Positions 9,283-17,874 of a stretch of DNA of 64,000 bases are shown piece after piece. A model generated the notes under the pieces. The model was not told the DNA's origin and ran no database searches. It saw nothing but the letters and a program-made list of their open reading frames with translations. Numbering within the stretch: position 1 is the stretch's first letter; each line of letters opens with the position of its first letter. The translations under genes and the position numbers were made by a program. This stretch comes from GCA-2746605 sp963710615 (lineage in GTDB: Bacteria; Bacteroidota; Ignavibacteria; Ignavibacteriales; Melioribacteraceae), in assembly GCA_963710615.1 (NCBI GenBank), contig CAVQBF010000024.1, forward strand, positions 48,931 through 112,930, given 5' to 3'.

Positions 9283-10161
9283 TTATTTCTTTTTACCTAA
9301 AGCTTTCTGCATTGTGACTCCAATATCAGCGGGACTATCAACTACATGAATGCCGGCTTTTTTCATCACCTTCATCTTCTCGGCTGCAGTTCCTTTTCCA
9401 CCGCTAATTATTGCACCGGCGTGACCCATTCTTCTTCCGGGAGGCGCAGTTTTACCAGCAATAAATCCAACAACAGGTTTTTTAACATTTTTCTTAATGA
9501 AAGCAGCAGCTTCTTCTTCTGCCGTTCCGCCAATTTCACCAATCATTACTATTCCTTCAGTATTCGGATCTTCATTAAATAATTTGATAATGTCAATAAA
9601 CTGAGAACCAATTACAGGATCGCCGCCAATACCAACGCAAGTTGATTGACCAATTTTTAAATCACTTAATTGTTTTACAGCTTCGTAAGTTAATGTACCG
9701 CTTCGGGAAACAACTCCAACCTTACCTTTTCTGTGAATAAATCCGGGCATAATACCAATCTTTGCCTTTCCAGGTGAAATTACTCCCGGACAGTTTGGTC
9801 CGACTAATCTTACATCTTTATCCTTAATTGCATTGTAGACATTAACCATATCTTTAGCCGGTATTCCTTCGGTTATACAAACGATAAGTTTAATCCCTGC
9901 ATTCGCAGCTTCAAGAATTGCGTCAGCAGCAAAAGCCGGAGGAACAAAAATAACGGAAGCTTCAGCTTTTTTTTCTTTAACTGCATCTTCAACTGTATTG
10001 TAAACCGGAACACCAAGATGTTTTGTTCCGCCTTTACCTGGTGTAACCCCTCCAACAACATTGGTTCCGTATTCTATCATTTGTCCGGCGTGGAATGAAC
10101 CTTCACTTCCGGTAATTCCCTGCACTATAACCTTTGTTTTTTTCTCAAGTAAAATGCTCAT
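9283..10161 (-). CDS. sucD: Succinyl-CoA ligase alpha subunit
   Basis: A 292-residue alpha subunit of the TCA-cycle enzyme converting succinyl-CoA and NDP/Pi to succinate and NTP. CoA-binding Rossmann motifs are VQGITGSEGSFH and GGVTPGKGG; VGPNCPGVISPG and CVGIGGDPVIGS are typical. The phosphorylated histidine is in RMGHAGAIISGGKGTA. The beta subunit sucC is not adjacent, so the genes are separated here. Strong family match at normal length. Confidence 0.96.
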   Translation of the reverse strand: MSILLEKKTKVIVQGITGSEGSFHAGQMIEYGTNVVGGVTPGKGGTKHLGVPVYNTVEDAVKEKKAEASVIFVPPAFAADAILEAANAGIKLIVCITEGIPAKDMVNVYNAIKDKDVRLVGPNCPGVISPGKAKIGIMPGFIHRKGKVGVVSRSGTLTYEAVKQLSDLKIGQSTCVGIGGDPVIGSQFIDIIKLFNEDPNTEGIVMIGEIGGTAEEEAAAFIKKNVKKPVVGFIAGKTAPPGRRMGHAGAIISGGKGTAAEKMKVMKKAGIHVVDSPADIGVTMQKALGKKK

Positions 10162-10275
10162 TATTATTTCCTTAGTTAGATTTAATTTTCAGAAAACTTA
10201 TCTTAAAACTTAATAAAAATTTGCTTAAAATAGAGAAAGCAAATTGAAATTGATAAAATAAACTTTGGTATTACA

Positions 10276-10938
10276 GTGAGTAAATTTATTAAACTGAGCG
10301 GATACAAAAAACTAAACGAAAATGAAATGATTAAAACATCTGCTGATTTTTTTAGTGAAGTTAGTAAAAGAAGAACTGTAAGAGAATTTTCTTCTGAAGA
10401 GGTACCGATTGAAGTAATAGAGAATTGCATTAAAGCTGCCGGATCTGCTCCCAGCGGAGCCAATAAACAGCCATGGCATTTTGTTATTGTAAAAAACGCT
10501 GAAGTAAAAAAGAAAATTAGAATTGAAGCTGAAAAAGAAGAACAAGAATTTTATAATGGCAGAGCAACAGAAGAATGGCTTAAAGATTTAGAACCTTTTG
10601 AAACAAATGAACAGAAACCTTTTTTAGAAGAAGCTCCATATTTAATAGCAATTTTTGAAGAAAAATATTCTGTTGATGAAAATGGGGAACAACATAAAAA
10701 TTACTATACAAAAGAGTCTGTTGGTATTGCTACGGGAATTTTGATTACTGCTCTGCATAATGTTGGTTTGGTAACACTTACTCATACACCAAGTCCGATG
10801 AACTTTTTAAATAAAATTTTAGACCGACCCAAAAACGAAAAACCTTTCTTACTTTTAGTTGTTGGTCACCCCAAAGAGGGGACTAAAGTGCCGAATATTA
10901 AAAGAAAAGAATTGAATCAAATAATAACAATTCTCTGA
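10276..10938 (+). CDS. Nitroreductase-fold flavoprotein, iodotyrosine-deiodinase-like
   Basis: A 220-residue FMN enzyme with GTG start at 10276. FMN-binding RRTVREF (32-38) and AGSAPSGANKQPWHF (55-69) are clear. It tracks the iodotyrosine deiodinase (IYD) subgroup rather than generic nitroreductases: ESVGIATGILITALHNVGLVTLTHTP, then LLLVVGHPKEG and VPNIKRKELNQI. The lid triad that binds the zwitterion of halotyrosine in vertebrate IYD (Glu, Tyr four residues on, Lys 21 further) appears as Glu89, Tyr93, Lys114 with identical spacing. A reductive halotyrosine dehalogenase is therefore plausible; the native substrate is unknown. It ends immediately against a convergent gene. Confidence 0.85.
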   Translation: MSKFIKLSGYKKLNENEMIKTSADFFSEVSKRRTVREFSSEEVPIEVIENCIKAAGSAPSGANKQPWHFVIVKNAEVKKKIRIEAEKEEQEFYNGRATEEWLKDLEPFETNEQKPFLEEAPYLIAIFEEKYSVDENGEQHKNYYTKESVGIATGILITALHNVGLVTLTHTPSPMNFLNKILDRPKNEKPFLLLVVGHPKEGTKVPNIKRKELNQIITIL

Positions 10939-11133
10939 CTAATCCAACATTGGTTTTACCGGATTCTCAACATTCATCGTTTTAAATTTAGACTGAAGCT
11001 GTGCCGGATTATGAATAAGAGTCGGCAAACATTGTGTGCAAATCCATGCAGGATTTTTAGCAAATGTAATTGATACTAGTGGTACAATATTTTCTTCACG
11101 TTCGCAGTTAATGCATTTATTTAAGTCTGACAT
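10939..11133 (-). CDS. Small CxxC zinc-ribbon protein
   Basis: A 64-residue protein with two metal-binding pairs, CINC (residues 8-11) and CTQC (32-35), forming a probable four-cysteine zinc ribbon, followed by a polar tail. No signal peptide or membrane segment. It is convergent and abuts the deiodinase-like gene. Not assigned to a named family; it could be a regulatory or RNA-binding mini-protein. Confidence 0.65.
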   Translation of the reverse strand: MSDLNKCINCEREENIVPLVSITFAKNPAWICTQCLPTLIHNPAQLQSKFKTMNVENPVKPMLD

Positions 11134-11159
11134 TAAAATTCCCTCTTTTAATTTGTTTT

Positions 11160-11536
11160 TGTCATTTTGAATTTATTTCAAAATCTTTATGTTAAGATGC
11201 TGAAACAAGCTACAGCATGACAGCTTTCTTTGGTCCTACATAATTCCAGCTCTTGTCCAACGGTGGTAGATTAGCGAGAATAACAAGCTAACATATTTAC
11301 ATAATACTTAGAAAGTCTTTGAATAACTGACAAAGTGTCATTCTGAACAAAGTTAAGAATCTCAATGCCAATTAATATCGAGATATTTCGCTCCGCTCAA
11401 CCTGTCTACCGACAGGTAGATATGACAAAATGATATTTTGCAAAGCCTTCTTATTCTCTATATGTCATTCCCGAAGGTTTCTATCTGGAATCAAGTAGAA
11501 GTATTGCCCTGGATTCCCGCATTCGCGAGAATGACA
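11160..11536. repeat. Cluster of three TGTCATT/ATGACA hairpin repeats
   Basis: The 407-base gap before gatA is almost filled by three related elements. One (11160-11222) runs from TGTCATTTTGA to AGCATGACA. A second (11336-11427) runs from TGTCATTCTGAACAAAG to ATATGACA and contains a perfect ACCTGTC-TACC-GACAGGT palindrome (11400-11417). A third (11463-11536) runs from TGTCATTCCCG to GCGAGAATGACA. Each can fold end to end. No open frame or RNA gene is apparent. Confidence 0.6.
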
Positions 11537-11540
11537 AGAA

Positions 11541-12953
11541 TTATAAATTATTCTTTTTAACAAAATTTAAAAGCAAATCTTCTTCAAATTGATCAGCCAT
11601 AAGCTGCATACCAATTGGTAGTCCTTTACTGTCATTGCCGATAGGAATATTTATCCCTGGAATTCCGGCTAAATTTGCGGAAGTAGTATATATATCACCT
11701 AAATACATTTCTAATGGATCTTCAGTTTTTTCACCAATCTTAAAAGCTGTAGTTGGTGTTGTAGGCGCTAAAATTATATCAACACTTTCAAAAGCTTTTT
11801 TAAAATCTTCTTGAATTAACCGTCTCACTTGCTGAGCTTTTTTGTAATAAGCATCATAATATCCGGCTGATAAAACATATGTACCAAGCATTATTCTCCG
11901 TTTTACTTCTTTCCCAAATCCTTCTGATCGGGATTTAGTGTACATTTGCTTTAGGTTTACTTTGTCGCCAGTCCGGTAACCATATCTGGCGCCATCGTAT
12001 CTCGCCAAATTTGATGAAGCTTCTGCAGTAATTAGAATATAATAAGTTGCAATTGCATATTCAGTTTTTGGGAGTGTAATTTCTACAATTTCAAAACCTT
12101 TTGATTTAATAGCATCTATTTGTTGATTTATATTATCCTTTATTTCGGGGTTTAAGCCTTCGCCAAAATATTCTTTTGGAATTCCGATCTTAATATTTTC
12201 TATTTTTTTTGAAAAGGAAGAATAATTGGGGACCTCAACATTTTCGGAAGTTGAATCATTCGGATCAAAGCCGGAGATCACTTCATGAACTAAAGCAATA
12301 TCATCAATGTTATTTGCAAACGCACCTATTGAATCGAATGAAGAAGCGAATGCAGTTAAACCATAACGGGATACTCTTCCGTAGCTTGGTTTTAATCCGT
12401 AAACACCACAAAAAGAAGCTGGCTGACGAATTGATCCGCCTGTGTCAGTTCCTAAAGAAACATCACACAAGTTTGCTGCGACTGCCGCAGCCGAGCCTCC
12501 GCTGGATCCGCCAGGCACATATTCTCTATTTACCGGGTTTTTAACTTCGCCAAAATATGAGTTCTCATTTGAAGATCCCATTGCAAATTCATCACAGTTG
12601 GTTTTGCCAATGATTATTGCATCTTCATCAATCAATTTTTGTACTGCCGTGGCTGTGTAAAGTGAATTGAAATTTCCCAATATCTTTGAAGAGCAAGTTA
12701 AAGGTTTATCCTTTATGGATAGAACATCTTTTATTGCTATTACCATTCCGGCAAGTTTTCCGGCGGAACCGTTCTTAATTTTTTCTTCAACTTTTCGGGC
12801 AATGTCAACACAATCCTCAAAAACAAAATTGAAAGCATTAATATCTTTATTTGCTTCAATTTCATTTAAGAAGTGCTTAACATTCTCAGTTAAGGAGATG
12901 CTGCCGTTTTTTAGTAATTCCGATTTTTCCGAAAAGTTTTTATAAGTAATCAA
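11541..12953 (-). CDS. gatA: Glutamyl-tRNA(Gln) amidotransferase subunit A
   Basis: A 470-residue amidase-signature subunit that hydrolyses glutamine and passes ammonia to mischarged Glu-tRNA(Gln) or Asp-tRNA(Asn). The Ser-Ser-Lys triad is visible: Lys in IAIKDV, serines in VPGGSSGGSAAAVAA and GTDTGGSIRQPAS. FCGVYGLKPSYGRVSRYG and LAPTTPTTAF are GatA hallmarks. It appears to start at TTG 12953; the GAGG ribosome site is a little far, so the start is slightly uncertain. GatB and GatC are elsewhere. It lies 15 bases downstream of tatA. Confidence 0.94.
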   Translation of the reverse strand: MITYKNFSEKSELLKNGSISLTENVKHFLNEIEANKDINAFNFVFEDCVDIARKVEEKIKNGSAGKLAGMVIAIKDVLSIKDKPLTCSSKILGNFNSLYTATAVQKLIDEDAIIIGKTNCDEFAMGSSNENSYFGEVKNPVNREYVPGGSSGGSAAAVAANLCDVSLGTDTGGSIRQPASFCGVYGLKPSYGRVSRYGLTAFASSFDSIGAFANNIDDIALVHEVISGFDPNDSTSENVEVPNYSSFSKKIENIKIGIPKEYFGEGLNPEIKDNINQQIDAIKSKGFEIVEITLPKTEYAIATYYILITAEASSNLARYDGARYGYRTGDKVNLKQMYTKSRSEGFGKEVKRRIMLGTYVLSAGYYDAYYKKAQQVRRLIQEDFKKAFESVDIILAPTTPTTAFKIGEKTEDPLEMYLGDIYTTSANLAGIPGINIPIGNDSKGLPIGMQLMADQFEEDLLLNFVKKNNL

Positions 12954-12968
12954 AAGGAGAAACGACCT

Positions 12969-13163
12969 CTATTTTTTCTTATCAGTTTTAACTTCGTCTT
13001 TAATCTCGGTTATATCTTCTTCTACTTCTTTAACAGCTTTCTTAAATTCCTTCATCCCTTTACCAACGCCTTGAGCAAGTTCTGGAATTTTTTTAGCTCC
13101 AAACAGAAGAATTATTGCTACGATTATTAAAATTATTTCAGTTGCGCCTAAGCTTCCGAACAT
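12969..13163 (-). CDS. tatA: Twin-arginine translocase subunit TatA/TatE
   Basis: A 64-residue Tat pore-forming subunit: short N-terminus, one transmembrane helix (about 7-22), the FGAKKIPELAQGVGKGMKEFKKA hinge and amphipathic helix, and an acidic/lysine-rich tail. A good ribosome site (GAGGG) precedes the ATG. TatC is not in the window. It lies between purQ and gatA in one co-directional run. Confidence 0.95.
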   Translation of the reverse strand: MFGSLGATEIILIIVAIILLFGAKKIPELAQGVGKGMKEFKKAVKEVEEDITEIKDEVKTDKKK

Positions 13164-13171
13164 AAGACCCT

Positions 13172-13864
13172 CTATTTTGATAGTTTATTTACTATTGATT
13201 TAAAGATTGATTGCCCATCTGTATTATTTAGTATCGATTCACAAGCTCTTTCAGGATGTGGCATCATTCCAAGAACATTTCCATCTTTATTTGTAATTCC
13301 TGCAACATTTAATTTAGACCCGTTAGGATTTGATTTTTCATCAGCCGTACCATCCGAGTTAACATACTCAAAAATTATTTGATTATTCTCTCTCAATCCT
13401 TCAAGAGTTTTATCATCCGCAAAATAATTACCTTCTCCGTGAGCAATAGGAATTTTAATTATTTCCTTATCAATTAAATTAGAAAACGTACTTTCTTTAT
13501 TTACTACTTTAAGATAAACATCTTTACAGACAAATTTAAGGGATTCATTTTTCACCATGATTCCGGGCAATAATCCAGCTTCAAGCAAAACTTGAAATCC
13601 GTTGCAAATACCAATTACAATTCCGCCATTTTTAGCAAAAGAAATTACCGAATCCATAATTGGAGAAAAACGAGCAATTGCACCGGTTCGTAAATAATCA
13701 CCGTAAGAAAATCCACCGGGCAGTACAATTACATCACTATTTTTAAGATCATTTTCTTTATGCCAAAGAAATTCAGCATCATAACCGAGTATTTTCTTCA
13801 AAGCATAATATGCATCATGGTCACAATTCGAACCTGGAAATTCAACTATTCCAAATTTAGGCAT
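13172..13864 (-). CDS. purQ: Phosphoribosylformylglycinamidine synthase, glutaminase subunit
   Basis: About 230 residues; a class I glutamine amidotransferase that supplies ammonia to PurL in step four of purine synthesis. Starting at ATG 13864 gives MPKFGIVEFPGSNCDHD; the TTG six bases upstream is less likely. The nucleophile cysteine is in GICNGFQVL, the His/Glu pair in MMPHPERA, and VLPGGFSYGDYLR is also characteristic. It overlaps the end of purS by eight bases, the standard bacterial purS-purQ arrangement. PurL is not in view. Confidence 0.95.
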   Translation of the reverse strand: MPKFGIVEFPGSNCDHDAYYALKKILGYDAEFLWHKENDLKNSDVIVLPGGFSYGDYLRTGAIARFSPIMDSVISFAKNGGIVIGICNGFQVLLEAGLLPGIMVKNESLKFVCKDVYLKVVNKESTFSNLIDKEIIKIPIAHGEGNYFADDKTLEGLRENNQIIFEYVNSDGTADEKSNPNGSKLNVAGITNKDGNVLGMMPHPERACESILNNTDGQSIFKSIVNKLSK

Positions 13865-14114
13865 CGGCAACTACTTCCAATTTATACTCAAAATCTTCCA
13901 TTATGGGATTACTTAAAAGCTTTCCCGAATACTCAATAACTTCTTTTTCAGCTTCTTCCTTGTTACCGGTATTTATGAAAAACTCAACATGCTTGCCGAT
14001 TCTTGTTCCAGATACATTAGAAAAACCAAGTAATTTTGCTCCCTTTTCAGCTGCCTTCCCTTGAGGATCGAGAATGTCTTTTCTTGTTCTAATTATTACT
14101 GTTGCTTTATACAA
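13857..14114 (-). CDS. purS: Phosphoribosylformylglycinamidine synthase subunit PurS
   Basis: An 85-residue scaffold subunit of the three-part FGAM synthase, bridging PurL and PurQ. The family pattern is clear: VIIRTRKDILDPQGKAAEKGAKLLG, then VSGTRIGKHVEFFIN. The length is typical. It overlaps purQ at its 3' end, so the two subunits are translationally coupled. Confidence 0.94.
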   Translation of the reverse strand: MYKATVIIRTRKDILDPQGKAAEKGAKLLGFSNVSGTRIGKHVEFFINTGNKEEAEKEVIEYSGKLLSNPIMEDFEYKLEVVADA

Positions 14115-14149
14115 AATATCTCTCAGATTTGTTAAATGTTAATTTTCAC

Positions 14150-14854
14150 TTAGTTTTCTTTGTTTAGAATAATTTTCTTTAAGATGTGTCTTACAATTCC
14201 AAATAAAACTATTCCTAAAATTATATAAAATAATGCTGTCCCGTCGGTTAAAAAAGTGAGCACCAATCCAATTATGGTTAAGACTAGATAAATTGGTTTA
14301 CCTCTTAAAGTCGTCCGGTTTAATTTAGGGAAAGCAGAATATTTAATATTACTTATCATTGCAAAAGAAAGAATCAGTACCAATGGAATTGAGACTGAAT
14401 ATAAAGGCTCAATATGTTTATTATGAAGATAATAAACAAAAAGTGCTATGGTAATAGCTGAAAGGGGAATTGGCAGGCCCTTAAAATCTCCTTTAGTTTC
14501 AATATCTTCAAGTTGAGAATTAAATCTGGCTAACCTTAGTGCTCCGAAGATTAAAAGCATGCAGCTTAGTACAATTCCCACAACTCCTAATTTATGAAAT
14601 TGAAAGCTGTAGATTAAAAATGCCGGGGCAGCTCCAAAACTTACTATATCAGCCAATGAATCAAGCTCAACACCAAACTGACTTGCAGTTTTTAGAAGTC
14701 TGGCAACAATTCCGTCGATTAGATCAAATATTGCTGCAGCAAAAATCATTACCGCTGCAAGTTGAAAATTTTGTTCACTTGTAAAAATCAGCGCCAAAAA
14801 TCCACTTAACAAATTGAAACCGGTAATAGTATTAGGTATGTAAGATTTTTTCAT
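14150..14854 (-). CDS. pssA: CDP-diacylglycerol-serine O-phosphatidyltransferase
   Basis: A 234-residue integral membrane enzyme making phosphatidylserine from CDP-diacylglycerol and serine. The CDP-alcohol phosphotransferase signature DGx2ARx8Gx3Dx3D is complete (DGIVARLL...GVELDSLAD), preceded by NTITGFNLLSGFLA. Six or so hydrophobic segments follow. It lies three bases downstream of psd, which decarboxylates its product, so the pair forms a phosphatidylethanolamine-synthesis unit. Confidence 0.94.
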   Translation of the reverse strand: MKKSYIPNTITGFNLLSGFLALIFTSEQNFQLAAVMIFAAAIFDLIDGIVARLLKTASQFGVELDSLADIVSFGAAPAFLIYSFQFHKLGVVGIVLSCMLLIFGALRLARFNSQLEDIETKGDFKGLPIPLSAITIALFVYYLHNKHIEPLYSVSIPLVLILSFAMISNIKYSAFPKLNRTTLRGKPIYLVLTIIGLVLTFLTDGTALFYIILGIVLFGIVRHILKKIILNKEN

Positions 14855-14857
14855 AAA

Positions 14858-15507
14858 TTAGTTTATCTCAAAAAGGATAGTTTCACCAGCAGTAGCAATA
14901 TCACCTTCTTTAACTTTTAAATTCCATTTTTTTGGCACAATAACATCAACTCGGCTGCCGAATCGGATCATTCCAAATCTTTTACCCATAGTTACAGAAT
15001 CACCTAAATTTAGATCGTAAACAATTCTCCTCGCGACCATTCCCGCAACTTGGGTAAATAATACTTTGCCAAATTGTGAAGTAATCCCTATTTCAGATCG
15101 CTCATTTCTTAAATCTGCTTTATCGTGGTAGGCAACTAGATACTCACCTTCAACATATTTTAAGATAATCAACTTTACCATCTATTGGAATTCTGTTAAC
15201 ATGAACATTTAATGGTGACATAAAAATTGAAACTTGAATTGCTTCTTCGTTGAGGAAGCGCTGTTCAACTACATCTTTTATCAATAGTACTTTACCATCA
15301 GCCGGGGAAACAATAATATTTTCTGCTTTTGGAATATTTCTATTTGGGTCACGGAAAAAATTTAAAGTGAAAACTAAAAGTAAATATCCCAGCTATTATT
15401 AATGGATATTTTCCATAGCTGTTTTGAACAAAAAGTGACGCTGCAATCAATACAAACGAAATTGATGCAAATATAGCAATCGTGGAATAACCGTATTTGG
15501 TTAACAT
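14858..15507 (-). CDS. psd: Phosphatidylserine decarboxylase, two frameshifts
   Basis: Converts phosphatidylserine to phosphatidylethanolamine using a pyruvoyl group made by self-cleavage. From ATG 15507 (MLTKYGYSTIAIFAS) two membrane helices precede NFFRDPNRNIP, SPADGKVLLIKDV and FMSPLNVHVNR; the C-terminal part holds the FGSR cleavage motif whose serine becomes pyruvoyl. Two extra bases break the frame: one at 15381 and one in the T-run 15158-15161 (A-run on the coding strand). Removing both gives exactly 216 codons, the size of the short archaeal-type decarboxylases. Motifs on both sides of each shift are intact, so sequence error is likely. Confidence 0.88.
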
Positions 15508-15629
15508 ATCATTAAACCTATTTTCAAATTATTCTCACAACAACAAAACTAATATATAATTCTAATAAATTCATTAAATTTAATTTTTAGATAAATTATA
15601 AAAAAATCATAATATATATTGGAGGAAAA

Positions 15630-15957
15630 ATGAAAGGCAATATGGCCGGAATGATGAAGCAAATTCAAAAAATGCAAGCTGAAATGCAAAAGACTCAAGA
15701 AGAACTTGCAAATAAAACTGTAACTGCAGAAAGCGGTGGCGGAATGGTTAAAGCAACTTGCAACGGCGCATAAAGAAATTGTTGCTCTAGAAATTGATGA
15801 AGAAATTGCAAAATCTGGCGATAAAGAGATGATGGAAGACTTAATTGTAGCAGCAGTTAATAAATCTTTGCAAGAAGCAGGTAAAATGGCTGAAGAGGAA
15901 CTTGGCAATATTACCAAAGGAATGATTCCTCCTGGAATGAATATACCGGGATTTTAA
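15630..15957 (+). CDS. ybaB: YbaB/EbfC nucleoid-associated protein, +1 frameshift
   Basis: A small DNA-binding protein, classically co-transcribed with recR. From ATG 15630 (ribosome site GGAGG at 15621-15625) it reads MKGNMAGMMKQIQKMQAEMQ, then ESGGGMVKATCNGA. An extra T at 15771 causes a stop; skipping it continues KEIVALEIDEEIAK... to MIPPGMNIPGF, the usual ending. The corrected length is 108 residues. The stop codon is followed immediately by the recR start. Confidence 0.9.
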
Positions 15958-16554
15958 TTGGATATTGCAGAACCACTCAGAGTTGTTATAGAGGAATTAA
16001 GCAAACTACCTTCAATTGGTAAGAAAAGTGCCCAGCGTTTAGCTTTGCATTTAGTAAAAAAAGAAAAGCAAGATCTTGAAGCTTTAATAAATTCGCTTAC
16101 CGAATTAAAGGATAATATTAGATTTTGTACTCAGTGTTTTAATATTTCATCCAGTGAAATTTGCGGTGTTTGCAGTAATCCTAAGAGAGATACTTCATTA
16201 ATTTGCGTTGTGGAAGAAGCAAGTGATGTTATTGCAATCGAAAATACAAATGAGTTCAATGGAAGATATCATGTATTAGGCGGCGTTCTTTCACCTCTAA
16301 CAGGAGTTGGTGTTGAAGATCTTAAAATAAAGGAACTGGTAAACCGATTGAAAGATGACGGAGTAAAGGAAATTATTTTAGCTTTAAATCCTAATACAGA
16401 AGGTGAAACAACAAGTTTATACTTGGCAAAACTTTTAAAACCGATAGGTATTAAAATTACAAGATTAGCTCGCGGATTACCAATTGGAGGCGATCTTGAG
16501 TTTACTGATGAAGCAACAATTGGCAGAGCAGTATTGAATAGAATAGATATTTAA
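15958..16554 (+). CDS. recR: Recombination mediator protein RecR
   Basis: A 198-residue RecFOR-pathway protein that helps load RecA onto gapped DNA. The helix-hairpin-helix KLPSIGKKSAQRLALHLV (about 15-32), the four-cysteine zinc finger CTQCFN...CGVC (56-71), and the Toprim domain (LICVVEEASDVIAIE..., ALNPNTEGETTSLY) occur in the usual order. The TTG start at 15958 abuts the ybaB stop directly. Normal length. Confidence 0.95.
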   Translation: MDIAEPLRVVIEELSKLPSIGKKSAQRLALHLVKKEKQDLEALINSLTELKDNIRFCTQCFNISSSEICGVCSNPKRDTSLICVVEEASDVIAIENTNEFNGRYHVLGGVLSPLTGVGVEDLKIKELVNRLKDDGVKEIILALNPNTEGETTSLYLAKLLKPIGIKITRLARGLPIGGDLEFTDEATIGRAVLNRIDI

Positions 16555-17295
16555 ATGATTAAAGAATGGTATAAAGATTGGTTTTCATCAAAAGATTATC
16601 TTGATGTTTACAGTCACAGAAATTCTGAAGATACTCAAAGATCTCGTAAATTTAATTTTATCCAAAGTTGATTTGAAATTGAATGCAAAAGTTTTAGATG
16701 CTGCATGTGGAGCAGGAAGGCATGCTATTAAGTTTGCTGAAAAAGGTTTTAATGTTACAGCATTTGATTTAAGCAAAACTCTTCTGCAGATTGGAATTGA
16801 TGAAGCCAGAAACCGAAATATCTCAATTGACTTCCAGAATTCTGATATTAGGACTTTTACTTCAAATTTTAAATTTGATCTAATTTTAAGTTTATTTACG
16901 AGTTTTGGGTATTTTGAAACGGATGAAGAAAACTTTATCTTTCCTAAAAATGCATATAATATGTTGAATGAAAATGGCCATTACATACTAGATTATTTAA
17001 ATAAGAATTTTGTTAGAAGCAAAATTTAGTTGAAGAATCAGAAAGAAAAATAAACGAGAAAGAGATAGTTGAAAATAGATTTATTAAAAATGATAGAGTA
17101 ATTAAACGAATTTCTATTAGGGAAGATAACGAGAATAATGAATATATTGAATCTGTTAAGCTCTATTCTTATGATCAGCTAGAAGAGAAGTTCAATTCAA
17201 TCGGTTACAATGTAGTTAATGTTTTTGGTGATTATTTTGGAAATCCTTTCAACAATGAAAGTTCGGAGAGATGTATAATTTTCTTTCAAAAATAA
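16555..17295 (+). CDS. SAM-dependent class I methyltransferase, two frameshifts
   Basis: From ATG 16555, right after the recR stop, the protein starts MIKEWYKDWFSSKDYLDVYSHR. An extra T at 16642 shifts the frame. The Rossmann core then gives VLDAACGAGRHAIKFAEKGFNVTAFDLS (SAM motifs I and II) and the DIR...FDLILSLFTSFGYF stretch. A missing base in the A-run 17021-17024 shifts it again, after which YSYDQLEEKFNSIGYNVVNVFGDYFGNPF reads to the stop at 17295. Net length is 247 codons. This resembles small-molecule methyltransferases; the substrate is unknown. Confidence 0.75.
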
Positions 17296-17864
17296 TTTTA
17301 TTCTTTATTCTTTTAATTTTTTCAGCCTCATGTGACTTACTTGAAACTCGTGATGCTGAAGATCCCGATACAAATCGGTCAAGTTATGTAATTGCAACAA
17401 CACCAGATCAATTGTTTATAAATCTTAAAAATTCCTTCACAGAAAAAATAGTGAAAGATTATACTAGCAGTTTTGTTGATAGTTCATTCTTAAGTCTTCA
17501 ATTCATGTTCACACCTTCTTCTGAAGCAATATTTAAGTATAATGTTCTAACTGAATGGAATTTAGAAGCTGAAGAAATTTATTTTAGAAATTTAATAAAT
17601 GCAATTGAAGAAAATAAAAATATTCAGTTAACTCTGGAGCTGCTTACAAACTCAGTAGAAGGTAACAGCGAAAGCAGAAGTTATAATTATTCAATTTCAC
17701 TGCCGGAAATTGATGAGAGCACTTCGCTGATTTATGAAGGGAATGCATTCTTTAAAGTTAATTTGGATGCTAATAATCAGTGGGTAATAACTGAATGGAC
17801 AGATACAAAAATCGGCGATAATCCAACTTGGAGCGAGTTGAAGGGACGATTTTATTTATTTTAG
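17271..17864 (+). CDS. Lipoprotein, NTF2/SnoaL-like (paralogue 1)
   Basis: 197 residues with signal MYNFLSKIILFFILLIFSASC (lipobox SASC). The mature part begins with an Asp/Asn-rich linker, then TTPDQLFINLKNSFTEKIVKDYTSSF, a helix followed by beta strands, ending W-V-I-T-E-W-T-D. This layout suggests an NTF2-like cone fold. It overlaps the 3' end of the methyltransferase frame by 25 bases and is followed by a related gene, so the pair looks like a tandem duplication. Function unknown. Confidence 0.7.
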   Translation: MYNFLSKIILFFILLIFSASCDLLETRDAEDPDTNRSSYVIATTPDQLFINLKNSFTEKIVKDYTSSFVDSSFLSLQFMFTPSSEAIFKYNVLTEWNLEAEEIYFRNLINAIEENKNIQLTLELLTNSVEGNSESRSYNYSISLPEIDESTSLIYEGNAFFKVNLDANNQWVITEWTDTKIGDNPTWSELKGRFYLF

Positions 17865-17874
17865 AACATTAAAT

